Assembly: GCA_023444095.1 (NCBI GenBank)
Contig: JAEZRP010000016.1
Coordinates: 1-64,000, forward strand
Source of the DNA: Bacillota bacterium
Lineage (GTDB): Bacteria; Bacillota; Clostridia; Christensenellales; Aristaeellaceae
DNA: 64,000 nucleotides
Direction: 5' to 3'
Positions within the stretch are counted from its first letter, which is position 1; each line of letters starts with the position of its first letter. The position numbers were made by a program, and so were the translations under genes. The notes below the pieces were generated by a model. The model saw nothing but the letters and a program-made list of their open reading frames with translations. It was not told where the DNA came from and searched no databases. Below are positions 27,977 through 35,565 of this stretch, piece after piece.

Positions 27977-29266
27977 TCAGAATAGGCTCGGCAGCCACAG
28001 GCTGATCTGCGGAACGAACGTGATCAGAAGAAGCGCCGCGATCATGCAAGCGTAAAACGGCAGCGTCGCCTTGACAATTCGCTCCATGGGAACCTTGGAG
28101 ACGGCCGAGCCGATGAACAGCACCGCGCCGACCGGCGGCGTGAGAAGGCCGATTCCGCAGTTGAGCACGATCATGATGCCGAACTGGATGGGCGAAATTC
28201 CGATCGATGTCGCCACGGGCAGGAGGATGGGCGTCGCGATCAATATAATGGGAGCCATATCCATGATACACCCGAGTACAAGGAGAATCAGGTTAACAAG
28301 CAGCGCCAGGGCGATGGGGTTGCTCGTGATTCCCTTGATTGCGTTTGCCGCCAGCGCGGGCACGTGCAGGTACGTAAGGCAGTACCCGAACAGGCTCGAT
28401 GTCGCAATCAAAATGAGCACGATGGAGAGCATGCTCACGCTCTCCCCCACCACCTTCCAAACGCCGCGCCAGTTCAGGCCCTTATAGACGAACACGCTTA
28501 CGAAAAGGCTGTAGACGACCGCAATCGCGGCGGATTCGGTAGCGGTGAACCAGCCGCCCACGACGCCGCCCACAACAATCACCACTGCGGCCAGCGCCCA
28601 GAATGACGAACCGATCTGCCTGAACACGTTTCTCAGGTTGAACTTCGAGCCCTTGGGGTAATTTCGCTTGATCGAGATGATGTAGGAACCGATCATCAAT
28701 GAAAGTGCCAGAAGCGCGCCGGGCAGATATCCGGCGAGAAACAGGCTGCCCACCGAGATGGAACCCGCGGTGGTCGCGTAGATGACCATGTTGTGGCTCG
28801 GCGGGACGAGCAGACCCTCGCAGGAGGAGGTGATCGTGACGGCGGTTGAAAAGTCATCGTCATAGCCCTGCTCCACCATCATAGGGATGAGTACCGAACC
28901 GAGCGACGCGGTGTCAGCGGCGGCGGAGCCGGAGATGCCTCCAAAGAAGTAGGAGGCGACGATGTTTACCATCGCCATGCCGCCGCGCATCCAGCCAACC
29001 AGCGAGTCGGCGAGCTTGATGAGTTTATCGCTGATGCCGCCTTTGCCCATGAGGCAACCCATGGTGATAAAAAACGGCACCGCCATGAGGCTGAAGGAAC
29101 TGATGCCCTTGACCATCTGCTGCGCGACCGCTGCCAGCGGAAGCCCCAGTGAAAGGAGGCAGAGCGTCGCCGCGATGCCCACGGCGTAGGCGATCTGGAA
29201 TCGGAGGAGGATCATGAGGCCGAAGCTTCCGAGAAGCACCAGAATGGCAAACGATTCGGGCGTCAT
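27977..29266 (-). CDS. TRAP transporter large permease (DctM family)
   Basis: This 429-residue membrane protein has about 12-14 helices and is the channel subunit of a tripartite ATP-independent periplasmic transporter, which uses an ion gradient. Family blocks include FFITMGCLMGKGGI, GGISGSAAADTASLGSVLIPMM and T-P-P-V-G-A-V-L. The start overlaps the small-permease stop in ATGA. With UxuA and GntR alongside, the substrate is probably a hexuronate or related sugar acid. Confidence 0.93.
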   Translation of the reverse strand: MTPESFAILVLLGSFGLMILLRFQIAYAVGIAATLCLLSLGLPLAAVAQQMVKGISSFSLMAVPFFITMGCLMGKGGISDKLIKLADSLVGWMRGGMAMVNIVASYFFGGISGSAAADTASLGSVLIPMMVEQGYDDDFSTAVTITSSCEGLLVPPSHNMVIYATTAGSISVGSLFLAGYLPGALLALSLMIGSYIISIKRNYPKGSKFNLRNVFRQIGSSFWALAAVVIVVGGVVGGWFTATESAAIAVVYSLFVSVFVYKGLNWRGVWKVVGESVSMLSIVLILIATSSLFGYCLTYLHVPALAANAIKGITSNPIALALLVNLILLVLGCIMDMAPIILIATPILLPVATSIGISPIQFGIMIVLNCGIGLLTPPVGAVLFIGSAVSKVPMERIVKATLPFYACMIAALLLITFVPQISLWLPSLF

Positions 29267-29790
29267 TTCCCCTCACCTCCCTTGACAAAGAATCCCCTGA
29301 TATGGTTGTAAAGCGTCTCGATTTCGAAGATGATCATCGCAAAACCCGCCAGGGGGACCGGGAAGTACATCCAGAACTTCGAGAGCGTGGGAATGCTCGT
29401 GTATGTGCCGAATTTTCCAATCTTGAGGCTGTAAGCCAGCCCGACCTTGATCATCACGATTGCGAAGGCCATGACCGCGAGATCGGCCAATATGTCCAGA
29501 GACAGCACGACTTTCGCGGGCAGCACCTTGTCGAGCGCCGTCATGCGGATGTGCGTGTTGCGGCGCAGCGCGATGGCTGCGCTCAAAACGGCCATGTAGG
29601 CCATGCAGGTGAGGACGATCTCCTCGCTCCACGCGGGATCAGGCACGAAGGGCACGTAGCGGCCCAGCACGGCCATGCCGGTAATCAGGATGTCCGCAAC
29701 CAACAGGAGTTTGCAGACGAACATCGTCACCATTTCGGCGACGTCGTAGAACGGCCTTAATTTGTCGAGCTTTGCAAACACAGCGGGCAT
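29263..29790 (-). CDS. TRAP transporter small permease (DctQ family)
   Basis: This 175-residue protein has four membrane helices and the DctQ hallmark W-S-E-E-I followed later by R-R-N-T-H-I-R-M. I set the start at ATG 29790 because GAGGAGGAA lies just upstream; the frame runs on to 29862 but across the intergenic stem-loop. It binds the large permease and is translationally coupled to it. Confidence 0.9.
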   Translation of the reverse strand: MPAVFAKLDKLRPFYDVAEMVTMFVCKLLLVADILITGMAVLGRYVPFVPDPAWSEEIVLTCMAYMAVLSAAIALRRNTHIRMTALDKVLPAKVVLSLDILADLAVMAFAIVMIKVGLAYSLKIGKFGTYTSIPTLSKFWMYFPVPLAGFAMIIFEIETLYNHIRGFFVKGGEGK

Positions 29791-29841
29791 CTGGGATTCC
29801 TCCTCGTCGCGTACGGCAGCCACTTGTATAGATAGAAGAAT

Positions 29842-29874
29842 GGCGCAGGGAGCACCTGTCACCCACCCTGCGCC
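29842..29874 (-). terminator. Stem-loop between TRAP binding-protein and permease genes
   Basis: A perfect 9-base GC-rich inverted repeat (29842-29850 with 29866-29874) lies 23 bases after the binding-protein stop. Only a weak T-rich stretch follows on the minus strand, so it is probably a partial terminator or mRNA stabiliser. Confidence 0.65.
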
Positions 29875-29897
29875 TGATTACCTGATCTGGAATTTCG

Positions 29898-30890
29898 TCA
29901 GTCGGCCAGTCCGACGATGGTTTCGTACTCCGTCTGATAGTCCGCGGTATAGCTCGCGATCAGGTCGGCACATGCGTCCTTCAGGGCCTGCTTGTCCGCC
30001 ACCTCGACGAAGGTCACGCCCGCCGCCTCAAGCTCGGCCACGCACTCAGCCTCGATGTCCGCGGAGAGGCCTGCGTTGAACTCGCTGGCGTACTTACCCG
30101 CCTCGACGAAGGCCGCCTTCTGCGAATCGGAGAGCTTGTTCCAGGCGTCCTCGGTAATGATGACCTCGGCGCAGCCCAGCGTGTGCTGGTCGAGCAGCAT
30201 GTAGGGCGCCACCTCGAAGAAGGCGTTCGACTGATAATTGACGATGGGCTGCTCCGCGCCATCAACGACGCCGGAGGAAAGGCTTGTGTAAAGCTCGGTG
30301 AAGGAAACGACGGTCGGGCTCGCGCCAAGCCCCTCGACCATGCCGGTCATGATGGGATCGGTCGAGACGCGGATCTTCGTGCCGGCGATTCCCGCGACGT
30401 CCTCAACGGGCATCGTGAAGAAGAAGTTGCGAAAGCCTTCCTCGACGTAGAACAGGCCCTTGATCCCAAGGCCAACCTCGGATGGCTCGCTCAAAAACTC
30501 CTGACCCAGATCGCTCGCGGCGAACTTCCAGAAATGCTCGCGGCCCGAGAAGGTGTAGGGAATGCTCAGAAGGAGCGTTTTTTTGGTTCCGTAGCTGTTC
30601 AGGCTGAACGTCGCCACGCGGGCGATGTCGATCGTGCCGCCGCCGCCGATCATGGTATCTAGTACGTCGCCCTCAGCGCCCAGCACGCCGCTGAACTGGA
30701 TGTTGATCGTGACCGAGCCGCCGGTCAGCTCCTCCACCTTCTCCTTGAAGGCGTTGGCGGTCTTGCCCATCAGGGAATCCTCCGGATTGACCTCGGCGTA
30801 GGTGAACGTGAGCTGCGGCTCATCGGCCAGCGCGGACGCCAAACCCATCACCAGCATCAGCGCGAGAACAAGAGATACGAGCTTCTTCAT
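29898..30890 (-). CDS. TRAP transporter solute-binding protein (DctP family)
   Basis: This 330-residue exported protein has a signal peptide ending near residue 22 (SALA before DE) with no lipobox. The DctP family arginine that grips the substrate carboxylate is in KIRVSTDPIMTGMVEGLGA, followed by the family block LYTSLSSGVVDGAEQP. The first part (NPEDSLMGKTANAFKEKVEELTGG) is also typical. It heads the uronate operon behind a strong promoter. Confidence 0.93.
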   Translation of the reverse strand: MKKLVSLVLALMLVMGLASALADEPQLTFTYAEVNPEDSLMGKTANAFKEKVEELTGGSVTINIQFSGVLGAEGDVLDTMIGGGGTIDIARVATFSLNSYGTKKTLLLSIPYTFSGREHFWKFAASDLGQEFLSEPSEVGLGIKGLFYVEEGFRNFFFTMPVEDVAGIAGTKIRVSTDPIMTGMVEGLGASPTVVSFTELYTSLSSGVVDGAEQPIVNYQSNAFFEVAPYMLLDQHTLGCAEVIITEDAWNKLSDSQKAAFVEAGKYASEFNAGLSADIEAECVAELEAAGVTFVEVADKQALKDACADLIASYTADYQTEYETIVGLAD

Positions 30891-30944
30891 CTCAGGGAAC
30901 CCTCCTTGCCATTATTCAGAATTCAAAACAGGGATAACGGATTC

Positions 30945-30986
30945 ATTAATCATCGTTAATATATCACGCCCTATCCGCATTGTCAA
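30945..30986 (-). promoter_or_regulatory. Promoter and candidate GntR operator of the uronate operon
   Basis: On the minus strand TTGACA (plus 30981-30986) and TATATT (plus 30958-30963) are 17 bases apart. A perfect inverted repeat ATTAA-N6-TTAAT (30945-30960) overlaps the end of the -10 box and the start site, a good place for a repressor such as the GntR protein encoded in the operon. Confidence 0.75.
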
Positions 30987-31140
30987 CTAGTATGCCAGCA
31001 AAAAATTCATTCCATTTCTGTCGCAATCGTTGGTTCAAGCCCCGAAATTGGAGCGATTTCAACAATATGTGCGCTTGATTTTTTCCAATGCTTATGACAA
31101 AATAAACGGGTAATTTCTGTGAACGGGGGACGATGTGGGC

Positions 31141-31662
31141 ATGAAAGAGGAAATGACCATTCGCGTGAGGCTTGATCGGAAGACATTTGCGCGCTTTGCG
31201 TTGTTTGACGCCCTCGTCCTGAAAAGGCGCTGGGTGCGGCCCGCGCTGTTTTCCGCGATGCTGCTCAGCTTCGCGGCGGTGGCCTTCCTCTTCTCCGAAC
31301 GCGAGCAGGCGACGCTCGTTGGGGTCGTGCTGACGGCAGTGGGACTGGCCCTGCCGGTCGCGTATTGGGGCGGATACCTGACCTCCGTCCGCAAGAAGGC
31401 GCGCGCCCTTAAGCTGGACGCGAGCTGGACGGCCTACCTGCTGCGGCTGAGCGACGCGGGCGTGACGGTCGAGGGCGGGGACAAGACGGGGACACTCGAT
31501 TGGGAAAGGCTGTACGGTGCCTGGCGGAGGCGGGGATGCGTCTACCTCTACGTCTCGGACAGCCGCGCGTTCCTCCTGCCCGACGGGCAGGCAAGCGTCG
31601 GTCCGGCCGAGCTGTGGGAATTCATCACCCGTCATCTTCCCCAAGACCGGACGCACGGATGA
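31141..31662 (+). CDS. YcxB-like membrane protein
   Basis: This 173-residue protein has two adjacent membrane helices (about residues 32-50 and 56-74) and a C-terminal YcxB-type beta-rich region (LDWERLYGAWRRRGCVYLYVSDSRA ...). The family is widespread in Bacillota but has no known role. A GTG at 31135 (adding two residues) is also possible; the GGGGGA site at 31125-31130 fits the ATG at 31141 slightly better. It stands alone, divergent from the TRAP operon. Confidence 0.75.
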   Translation: MKEEMTIRVRLDRKTFARFALFDALVLKRRWVRPALFSAMLLSFAAVAFLFSEREQATLVGVVLTAVGLALPVAYWGGYLTSVRKKARALKLDASWTAYLLRLSDAGVTVEGGDKTGTLDWERLYGAWRRRGCVYLYVSDSRAFLLPDGQASVGPAELWEFITRHLPQDRTHG

Positions 31663-31727
31663 CGCGAACATCACAGGGCGCGCGAGCTTTTCAACGGATC
31701 GTCAAAGATTCGGTCGCGGTTAACGGC

Positions 31728-31771
31728 AGGCGACGGTCATGCGCCGCAACGGCGTAAAATAGCGGTCGCCT
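31728..31771. other. Possible two-way terminator between convergent genes
   Basis: AGGCGAC (31728-31734) can pair with GTCGCCT (31765-31771), with a second hairpin CGCCG/CGGCG inside (31742-31754). It lies between the convergent YcxB-like and C39-like genes. T-tracts are short, so this is a weak call. Confidence 0.35.
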
Positions 31772-31836
31772 TAATCGGGGATCGGCATGGCCATAGATCG
31801 CTCTCGGTGCCATTGAAAGGCGGAACAAACTCGCGG

Positions 31837-32475
31837 CTAGCGCTCCGTGAAGTACACGAGCCCGCCGCGCATGCGGGTGGACAGGTACCAGAGCCTGAGG
31901 TCGAACCGGATCTCGCTTCCCTCGTCGCTCGCCGAGGACGTGAGGCTCACATCGTCCATTTCAGCTGCCGTGATGGTGATCCAGTGCCAGCCCTGCAGGT
32001 TTTTCACGCGGCCCTTTGTGAGATTGAGAAAGGCCAGGGGGCAGTCGCTTTCGAGGCCCGCGCGCACAAATTCCGCCAGTTTCTCGACGGGCGCGCGATC
32101 CCGGCACATGTAACCGTGCACCTCAAACGTATGCGCCTGGAGCGCGAGGTCCCGGCTCGCGGCGAAGTCCGTGACCCCCCGCGTATACATTTCCACCCGG
32201 TTGAGGCCCATGCTCCCCGGCGTGACGAACTGATAGATCTCCTCCATGTGCGCGGAAAACGCGGACTTTCGCATATCCTCTCCGGCGTACAGCGCGCGCA
32301 GCGCCGGGCGGGTCATGGCGAGATAGGCCGTCAGATTGGCGGCACAGGTGGGGCCGCAGCCCGCCCTCCTGTGCCACTCGTCCCGATACCATTCCTGATC
32401 ACCGCCGAAGAAGGCGCGCTGCGATTCGTCCTCCGCGATCATCAATACTTCCGGTCGTAAAATGTTAACGATCAT
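31837..32475 (-). CDS. Putative C39-like cysteine peptidase
   Basis: This 212-residue protein has the pattern of papain-like C39-family peptidases: a catalytic-type Cys in A-G-C40-G-P-T followed by a helix, a His in G-W-H-W-I-T-I near residue 170, and a following acidic strand with F-D-L-R-L-W-Y. No signal peptide or membrane helix is visible, so it may act inside the cell, for example on a peptide leader. The ATG at 32475 is preceded by GTGAGGGA; a GTG four codons earlier overlaps that site. It has its own promoter and a structured leader. The family call rests on short motifs and is tentative. Confidence 0.6.
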   Translation of the reverse strand: MIVNILRPEVLMIAEDESQRAFFGGDQEWYRDEWHRRAGCGPTCAANLTAYLAMTRPALRALYAGEDMRKSAFSAHMEEIYQFVTPGSMGLNRVEMYTRGVTDFAASRDLALQAHTFEVHGYMCRDRAPVEKLAEFVRAGLESDCPLAFLNLTKGRVKNLQGWHWITITAAEMDDVSLTSSASDEGSEIRFDLRLWYLSTRMRGGLVYFTER

Positions 32476-32778
32476 TTGATCCCTCACTTGCCAAACATTG
32501 GTACGTCATTGCAGCGGATCGTCTCCCGTCACGGAGGGCCATTCTGATCTTTGATTCGAATGACCCGGTCGCGAAGCGACCTGTTTTGGTGCGGGGCACC
32601 ACGCCAAAACAACCGGGCAGGGCGAAAAAACTCGCTGCTTTGACGAATGAAACGGTTCTCATTGGCCTCAGTATAGCGCATTGGACGCAAAACATCAAAT
32701 CACATTCGTCAAATTTCGCCGAAAATCCGCGAAAATCGGATCCCTATCCCCTGCGCCGACAGCATGGCTGCACCCACG
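32476..32778 (-). promoter_or_regulatory. Promoter and structured leader of the C39-like gene
   Basis: On the minus strand TTGATG (plus 32693-32698) and TATACT (plus 32670-32675) are 17 bases apart. The resulting leader of roughly 190 bases contains two stable hairpins: GGTCGC/GCGACC with a 3-base loop (32567-32581) and TGTTTTGG/CCAAAACA (32582-32611) with a nested stem. No coding sequence is credible here, and I do not recognise a riboswitch class. Confidence 0.5.
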
Positions 32779-32913
32779 TCATAGCCGCAGGCGCATAATG
32801 AGGAGCATCTGGAGCCCGTCCACGCGCGCGAGCAGAAATTTCTCCCGGCGGGAGAGTCGCTTTTCGGCAAGCGGCACTGTCGGCATGCCGTCGTAAAAGA
32901 CGTATCCCGCCAT
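32779..32913 (-). CDS. Possible 44-residue protein coupled to the glycosidase gene
   Basis: A short frame starts 7 bases after the glycosidase stop, with GGGAG directly before the ATG. The product (start MAGYVFYDGMPTV) has sensible composition: a basic middle (EKRLSRREKFLL) and hydrophobic end. Third codon positions are about three-quarters G or C, like real genes here. It could be translated by re-initiation after the glycosidase. No function can be given; it could also be chance. Confidence 0.4.
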   Translation of the reverse strand: MAGYVFYDGMPTVPLAEKRLSRREKFLLARVDGLQMLLIMRLRL

Positions 32914-32920
32914 TCTCCCG

Positions 32921-34498
32921 TCAGTAACGGATCGTGACGGTCCGTTCGCCGCCCGCGGGCGCAATGCGCAGCACGCCGCTCTCGATTTCGTATGCTCCGT
33001 CCAGCATGACTGCGTGGGGGGCGGCGTGCAGGTAAATCTCCGTGGGCGCGGCGCAGGCGGCATCGTCCCGCCAGACAAGCGTGAAGTTGTCCCCCTCGTC
33101 CGTGCGCATGGAGATGATCTCGCCCGCCACGGCGCGCGGATATGTGCGGCTGAGGATCGGGAGCACGGGCGCAGAGCCGAAGTTTCCGTGGTAACACCAG
33201 TACGCGCTGCTCCACTGCCACTCGTCGAACAGATCCATGATGTGGCGTGCGTGGCCGAGTATGTCGGGGCTGTGTCCGAACGCGCCCCACTCGCCCACGA
33301 GCACGGGCACGTTCAACGCAAGTTGCGTCTCGCGGTGGGCCTCAAAGATCACATCCACGCGCGCGTCGCTCGCAAGCGCCAGCGCGTCCGTGTCCACCAC
33401 GAGGTCGTAGCCGTGCGGGCTGTACGCCTGATTGGGTTCGCGCCCACCCGTGCCCTGAACGGGTTGAGCGGCGCAGGAAACGCCCATGTTGGAGAAATAC
33501 GAGTTCTCGCGGAAGACGATGCCTTCCTCCGATGCGGCGCGCGCCGCAAGAGTCATGCGGTCGTAGAACGCGCCGAGCACACCCCGGTCGAACGCCGCCA
33601 CGGAGTCCTTCGCAAGATCGCAAAGCGTGCGATAGAACTCCTTGTCTTCAAGAAGGCCGAGCAGCTTGCGCTTCTCCGCCGGATCGGAAAACGCCGCAAT
33701 CATTTCCTCCATGGTGTACTTCCTGCCCTCCGCCTGCGTGCGCAGCGCGGCGGCAGCAGCCATGAGCGCGCCGAACGTCTCGACGCTCCCGGTGCCGGGA
33801 TTGGGCTCGTTTAAAAAGTCGTAGCCGATGACCGCCGGATGCGCGCCCAGGCGCGCGACCACGTGCGCCCACATGGCGGCGTAGTGCTCCTGCAGACCGA
33901 TTCCGTCCGAGGCGGGTCGGTTCTCCCAGAAGGCGTCGTACGCCTCCTGCACGGCGGGCGAGGCGAGGTACGCGTCGCTCCAGAGCGCCGTCGGCTCGAA
34001 GGGCTGGTCTGTGAGGGTCGCCCATCCGGGCGCGCCGTCCCCGAAGCGCGCGGAATAGAGGTCCTGGTGCATGTCCAGAAACGCGTATACGCCCCGTGCC
34101 GCGCAGGCATCGAGAAGTGTTTTAATCTCGTCCAGATACGCGTCGTCGTACTCTCCCGGCCGCGGCTCCACCGCGTCCCAGATGAGCCCGAGGCGCACGA
34201 CGTTGAAGCCCTGATCCCCCAGGAAGTCGACGTCCCGCGCGGTGTACGGGAAATCGTAGCGCACGCTCCCGTCCGCACCCCGCGTCCCCTTGAATACAAG
34301 ATTCACACCGTGAAAGATGCGCTGTCTCCCGAACTGATCCACAAACTTCAAGCCTTCGGTTGCGATCGTGTCCATTTGAACGACCGGCGCGCCCGCAGGA
34401 GATGGCGTCTGCGCCGCCGCGCAAGTCAGTATGGGGGAGATGGGAAACAGCATCATCGTCGTGAGCATGAGCGCAGTCGGCCTTCGCATTTTGATCAT
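32921..34498 (-). CDS. Exported GH5 glycosidase, endoglycoceramidase-like
   Basis: This 525-residue protein has a signal peptide (to about residue 30), a GH5 (beta/alpha)8 domain and a C-terminal beta-sandwich. The acid/base Glu is in FLNEPNPG near residue 230 and the nucleophile Glu in LVGEWGAFG near residue 404. Blocks such as GVNLVFK, RLGLIWDAVEPRPGEYDDAYL and LDMHQDLYSARFGDGAPGWA match the endoglycoceramidase branch, whose members cleave the glycan from glycosphingolipids or similar glycolipids. The start at 34498 follows GGAGGTGG. It would act outside the cell, perhaps on host or dietary glycolipids; exact substrate is inference. Confidence 0.85.
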   Translation of the reverse strand: MIKMRRPTALMLTTMMLFPISPILTCAAAQTPSPAGAPVVQMDTIATEGLKFVDQFGRQRIFHGVNLVFKGTRGADGSVRYDFPYTARDVDFLGDQGFNVVRLGLIWDAVEPRPGEYDDAYLDEIKTLLDACAARGVYAFLDMHQDLYSARFGDGAPGWATLTDQPFEPTALWSDAYLASPAVQEAYDAFWENRPASDGIGLQEHYAAMWAHVVARLGAHPAVIGYDFLNEPNPGTGSVETFGALMAAAAALRTQAEGRKYTMEEMIAAFSDPAEKRKLLGLLEDKEFYRTLCDLAKDSVAAFDRGVLGAFYDRMTLAARAASEEGIVFRENSYFSNMGVSCAAQPVQGTGGREPNQAYSPHGYDLVVDTDALALASDARVDVIFEAHRETQLALNVPVLVGEWGAFGHSPDILGHARHIMDLFDEWQWSSAYWCYHGNFGSAPVLPILSRTYPRAVAGEIISMRTDEGDNFTLVWRDDAACAAPTEIYLHAAPHAVMLDGAYEIESGVLRIAPAGGERTVTIRY

Positions 34499-34554
34499 CG
34501 AACCACCTCCTGATTCGTCGCAATTGCCGGGGGCCATTGTCGAAAATATAACTT

Positions 34555-34583
34555 ATTATACGTGAATGTTAACGGAAAGGCAA
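34555..34583 (-). promoter_or_regulatory. SigA-type promoter of the GH5 gene
   Basis: On the minus strand TTGCCT (plus 34578-34583) and TATAAT (plus 34555-34560) are 17 bases apart, about 55 bases before the ATG. Confidence 0.8.
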
Positions 34584-34587
34584 TCGC

Positions 34588-34625
34588 GAAAAAGAAAAGT
34601 CCCCGCCGCGTGACACGGCGAGGAC
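34588..34625 (-). terminator. Terminator of the rhodanese gene
   Basis: A 10-base stem with one G-T pair (34599-34608 with 34616-34625) is followed on the minus strand by TTTTCTTTTT. It directly precedes the GH5 promoter and insulates the two genes. Confidence 0.88.
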
Positions 34626-34641
34626 ATCATGCCAAATGGGA

Positions 34642-35541
34642 TTATTCGGTAACGACGGGGTAGCCCGCGCCCAGCCAGCCAGAGCCGCCCTCCTTGCCCA
34701 TGCCGCCGCTCAGATTGTAGGCGTCATAGCCGAGGAGCCGCAGGATCGCCATCGTCTGGGAAGCCGTCTGACCGGTGTAGCAGTACACGATGATCGTCTT
34801 GTCGGTGGGCAGCTGCGCCTCGAAGTTCTGCTCCATGCCCGCGCCAAAGGGGTTGTTCACCGCGCCCTGGATGTGGCCGGTCTCAAAGTCAGCCGCCTGA
34901 CGCACGGAGTAGACGAAGTAATCGTCCATCATTTCCGCGTCCATGAGCTTCATGAGGCTCTCGGGCTTGAAGTTGAAGTTAGCGAAGGCGGTGTCCGTCT
35001 TGGAAACCATGTCCTCAAAGTACTTGGTGATGGCGGCCTGGACGTCGGGATCAACCTCGTAGGTGTCCCCCGGAAGCTCGGCCACGTCGGTGGTGATGTA
35101 GGCCTCGTAGCCTTCGGTGGCGGAGATGCCGTTATTAAAGCCGCTTTGAATGTTGGTGGCGTACTTGCCCGCGACGTTCAGAAGCGCGGTCGTCTGCGAG
35201 GAGGTCTGACCGGTGTAGCAGTAGACGTAGAGCTGCACGTCGTCCGGAATGAGCGAAAGGCTTTCCGCGATGGTCATGCCGTAAGGCACGTTGACCGCGC
35301 CCTTGAGGTGGCCTTCCGCATAGGCGTCGGCCTGGCGGATGTCAAGAATCAGCATGTCCTCGCCCGCGTCGATCTTGGCGAAGAGATCCGGCACCTTGAT
35401 GGTGTACTTCGCGCCGTCATAATTGGCGAAGTAGTTCATGGCCCTTTCCTTCACGACGGGAGAAACCTCTTCCGCGAAGGAAACGGCGGACAGGGACGCG
35501 ACGAGGGCGAAGCACAGGACGAGGGCAAACAGCTTCTTCAT
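34642..35541 (-). CDS. Exported protein with two active-site rhodanese domains
   Basis: This 299-residue protein has a signal peptide (cleavage after VSFA, near residue 23) and two rhodanese domains, each with a complete active loop: YCYTGQTSSQT near residue 107 and YCYTGQTASQT near residue 254. Both domains carry a catalytic Cys, unlike many tandem rhodaneses in which one is dead. It would move sulfane sulfur (for example from thiosulfate) outside the membrane. The ATG at 35541 (MKKLF) is better spaced from AAGGAGA than the one at 35547. It lies 24 bases after a second rhodanese gene, and both may serve the YedE/TusA module downstream. Confidence 0.85.
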   Translation of the reverse strand: MKKLFALVLCFALVASLSAVSFAEEVSPVVKERAMNYFANYDGAKYTIKVPDLFAKIDAGEDMLILDIRQADAYAEGHLKGAVNVPYGMTIAESLSLIPDDVQLYVYCYTGQTSSQTTALLNVAGKYATNIQSGFNNGISATEGYEAYITTDVAELPGDTYEVDPDVQAAITKYFEDMVSKTDTAFANFNFKPESLMKLMDAEMMDDYFVYSVRQAADFETGHIQGAVNNPFGAGMEQNFEAQLPTDKTIIVYCYTGQTASQTMAILRLLGYDAYNLSGGMGKEGGSGWLGAGYPVVTE

Positions 35542-35565
35542 GGTCATACTCTCCTTATGATGTAG

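Noticed and set aside
28000..28271. N-terminal extension of the GntR regulator
   Set aside because: The extra residues are antisense-like readings within the DctM gene end; the winged-helix domain begins properly from the start at 27953.
32465..32698. A 77-codon minus-strand frame before the C39-like gene
   Set aside because: It lies across the promoter and leader hairpins, lacks an RBS and has no recognisable features.
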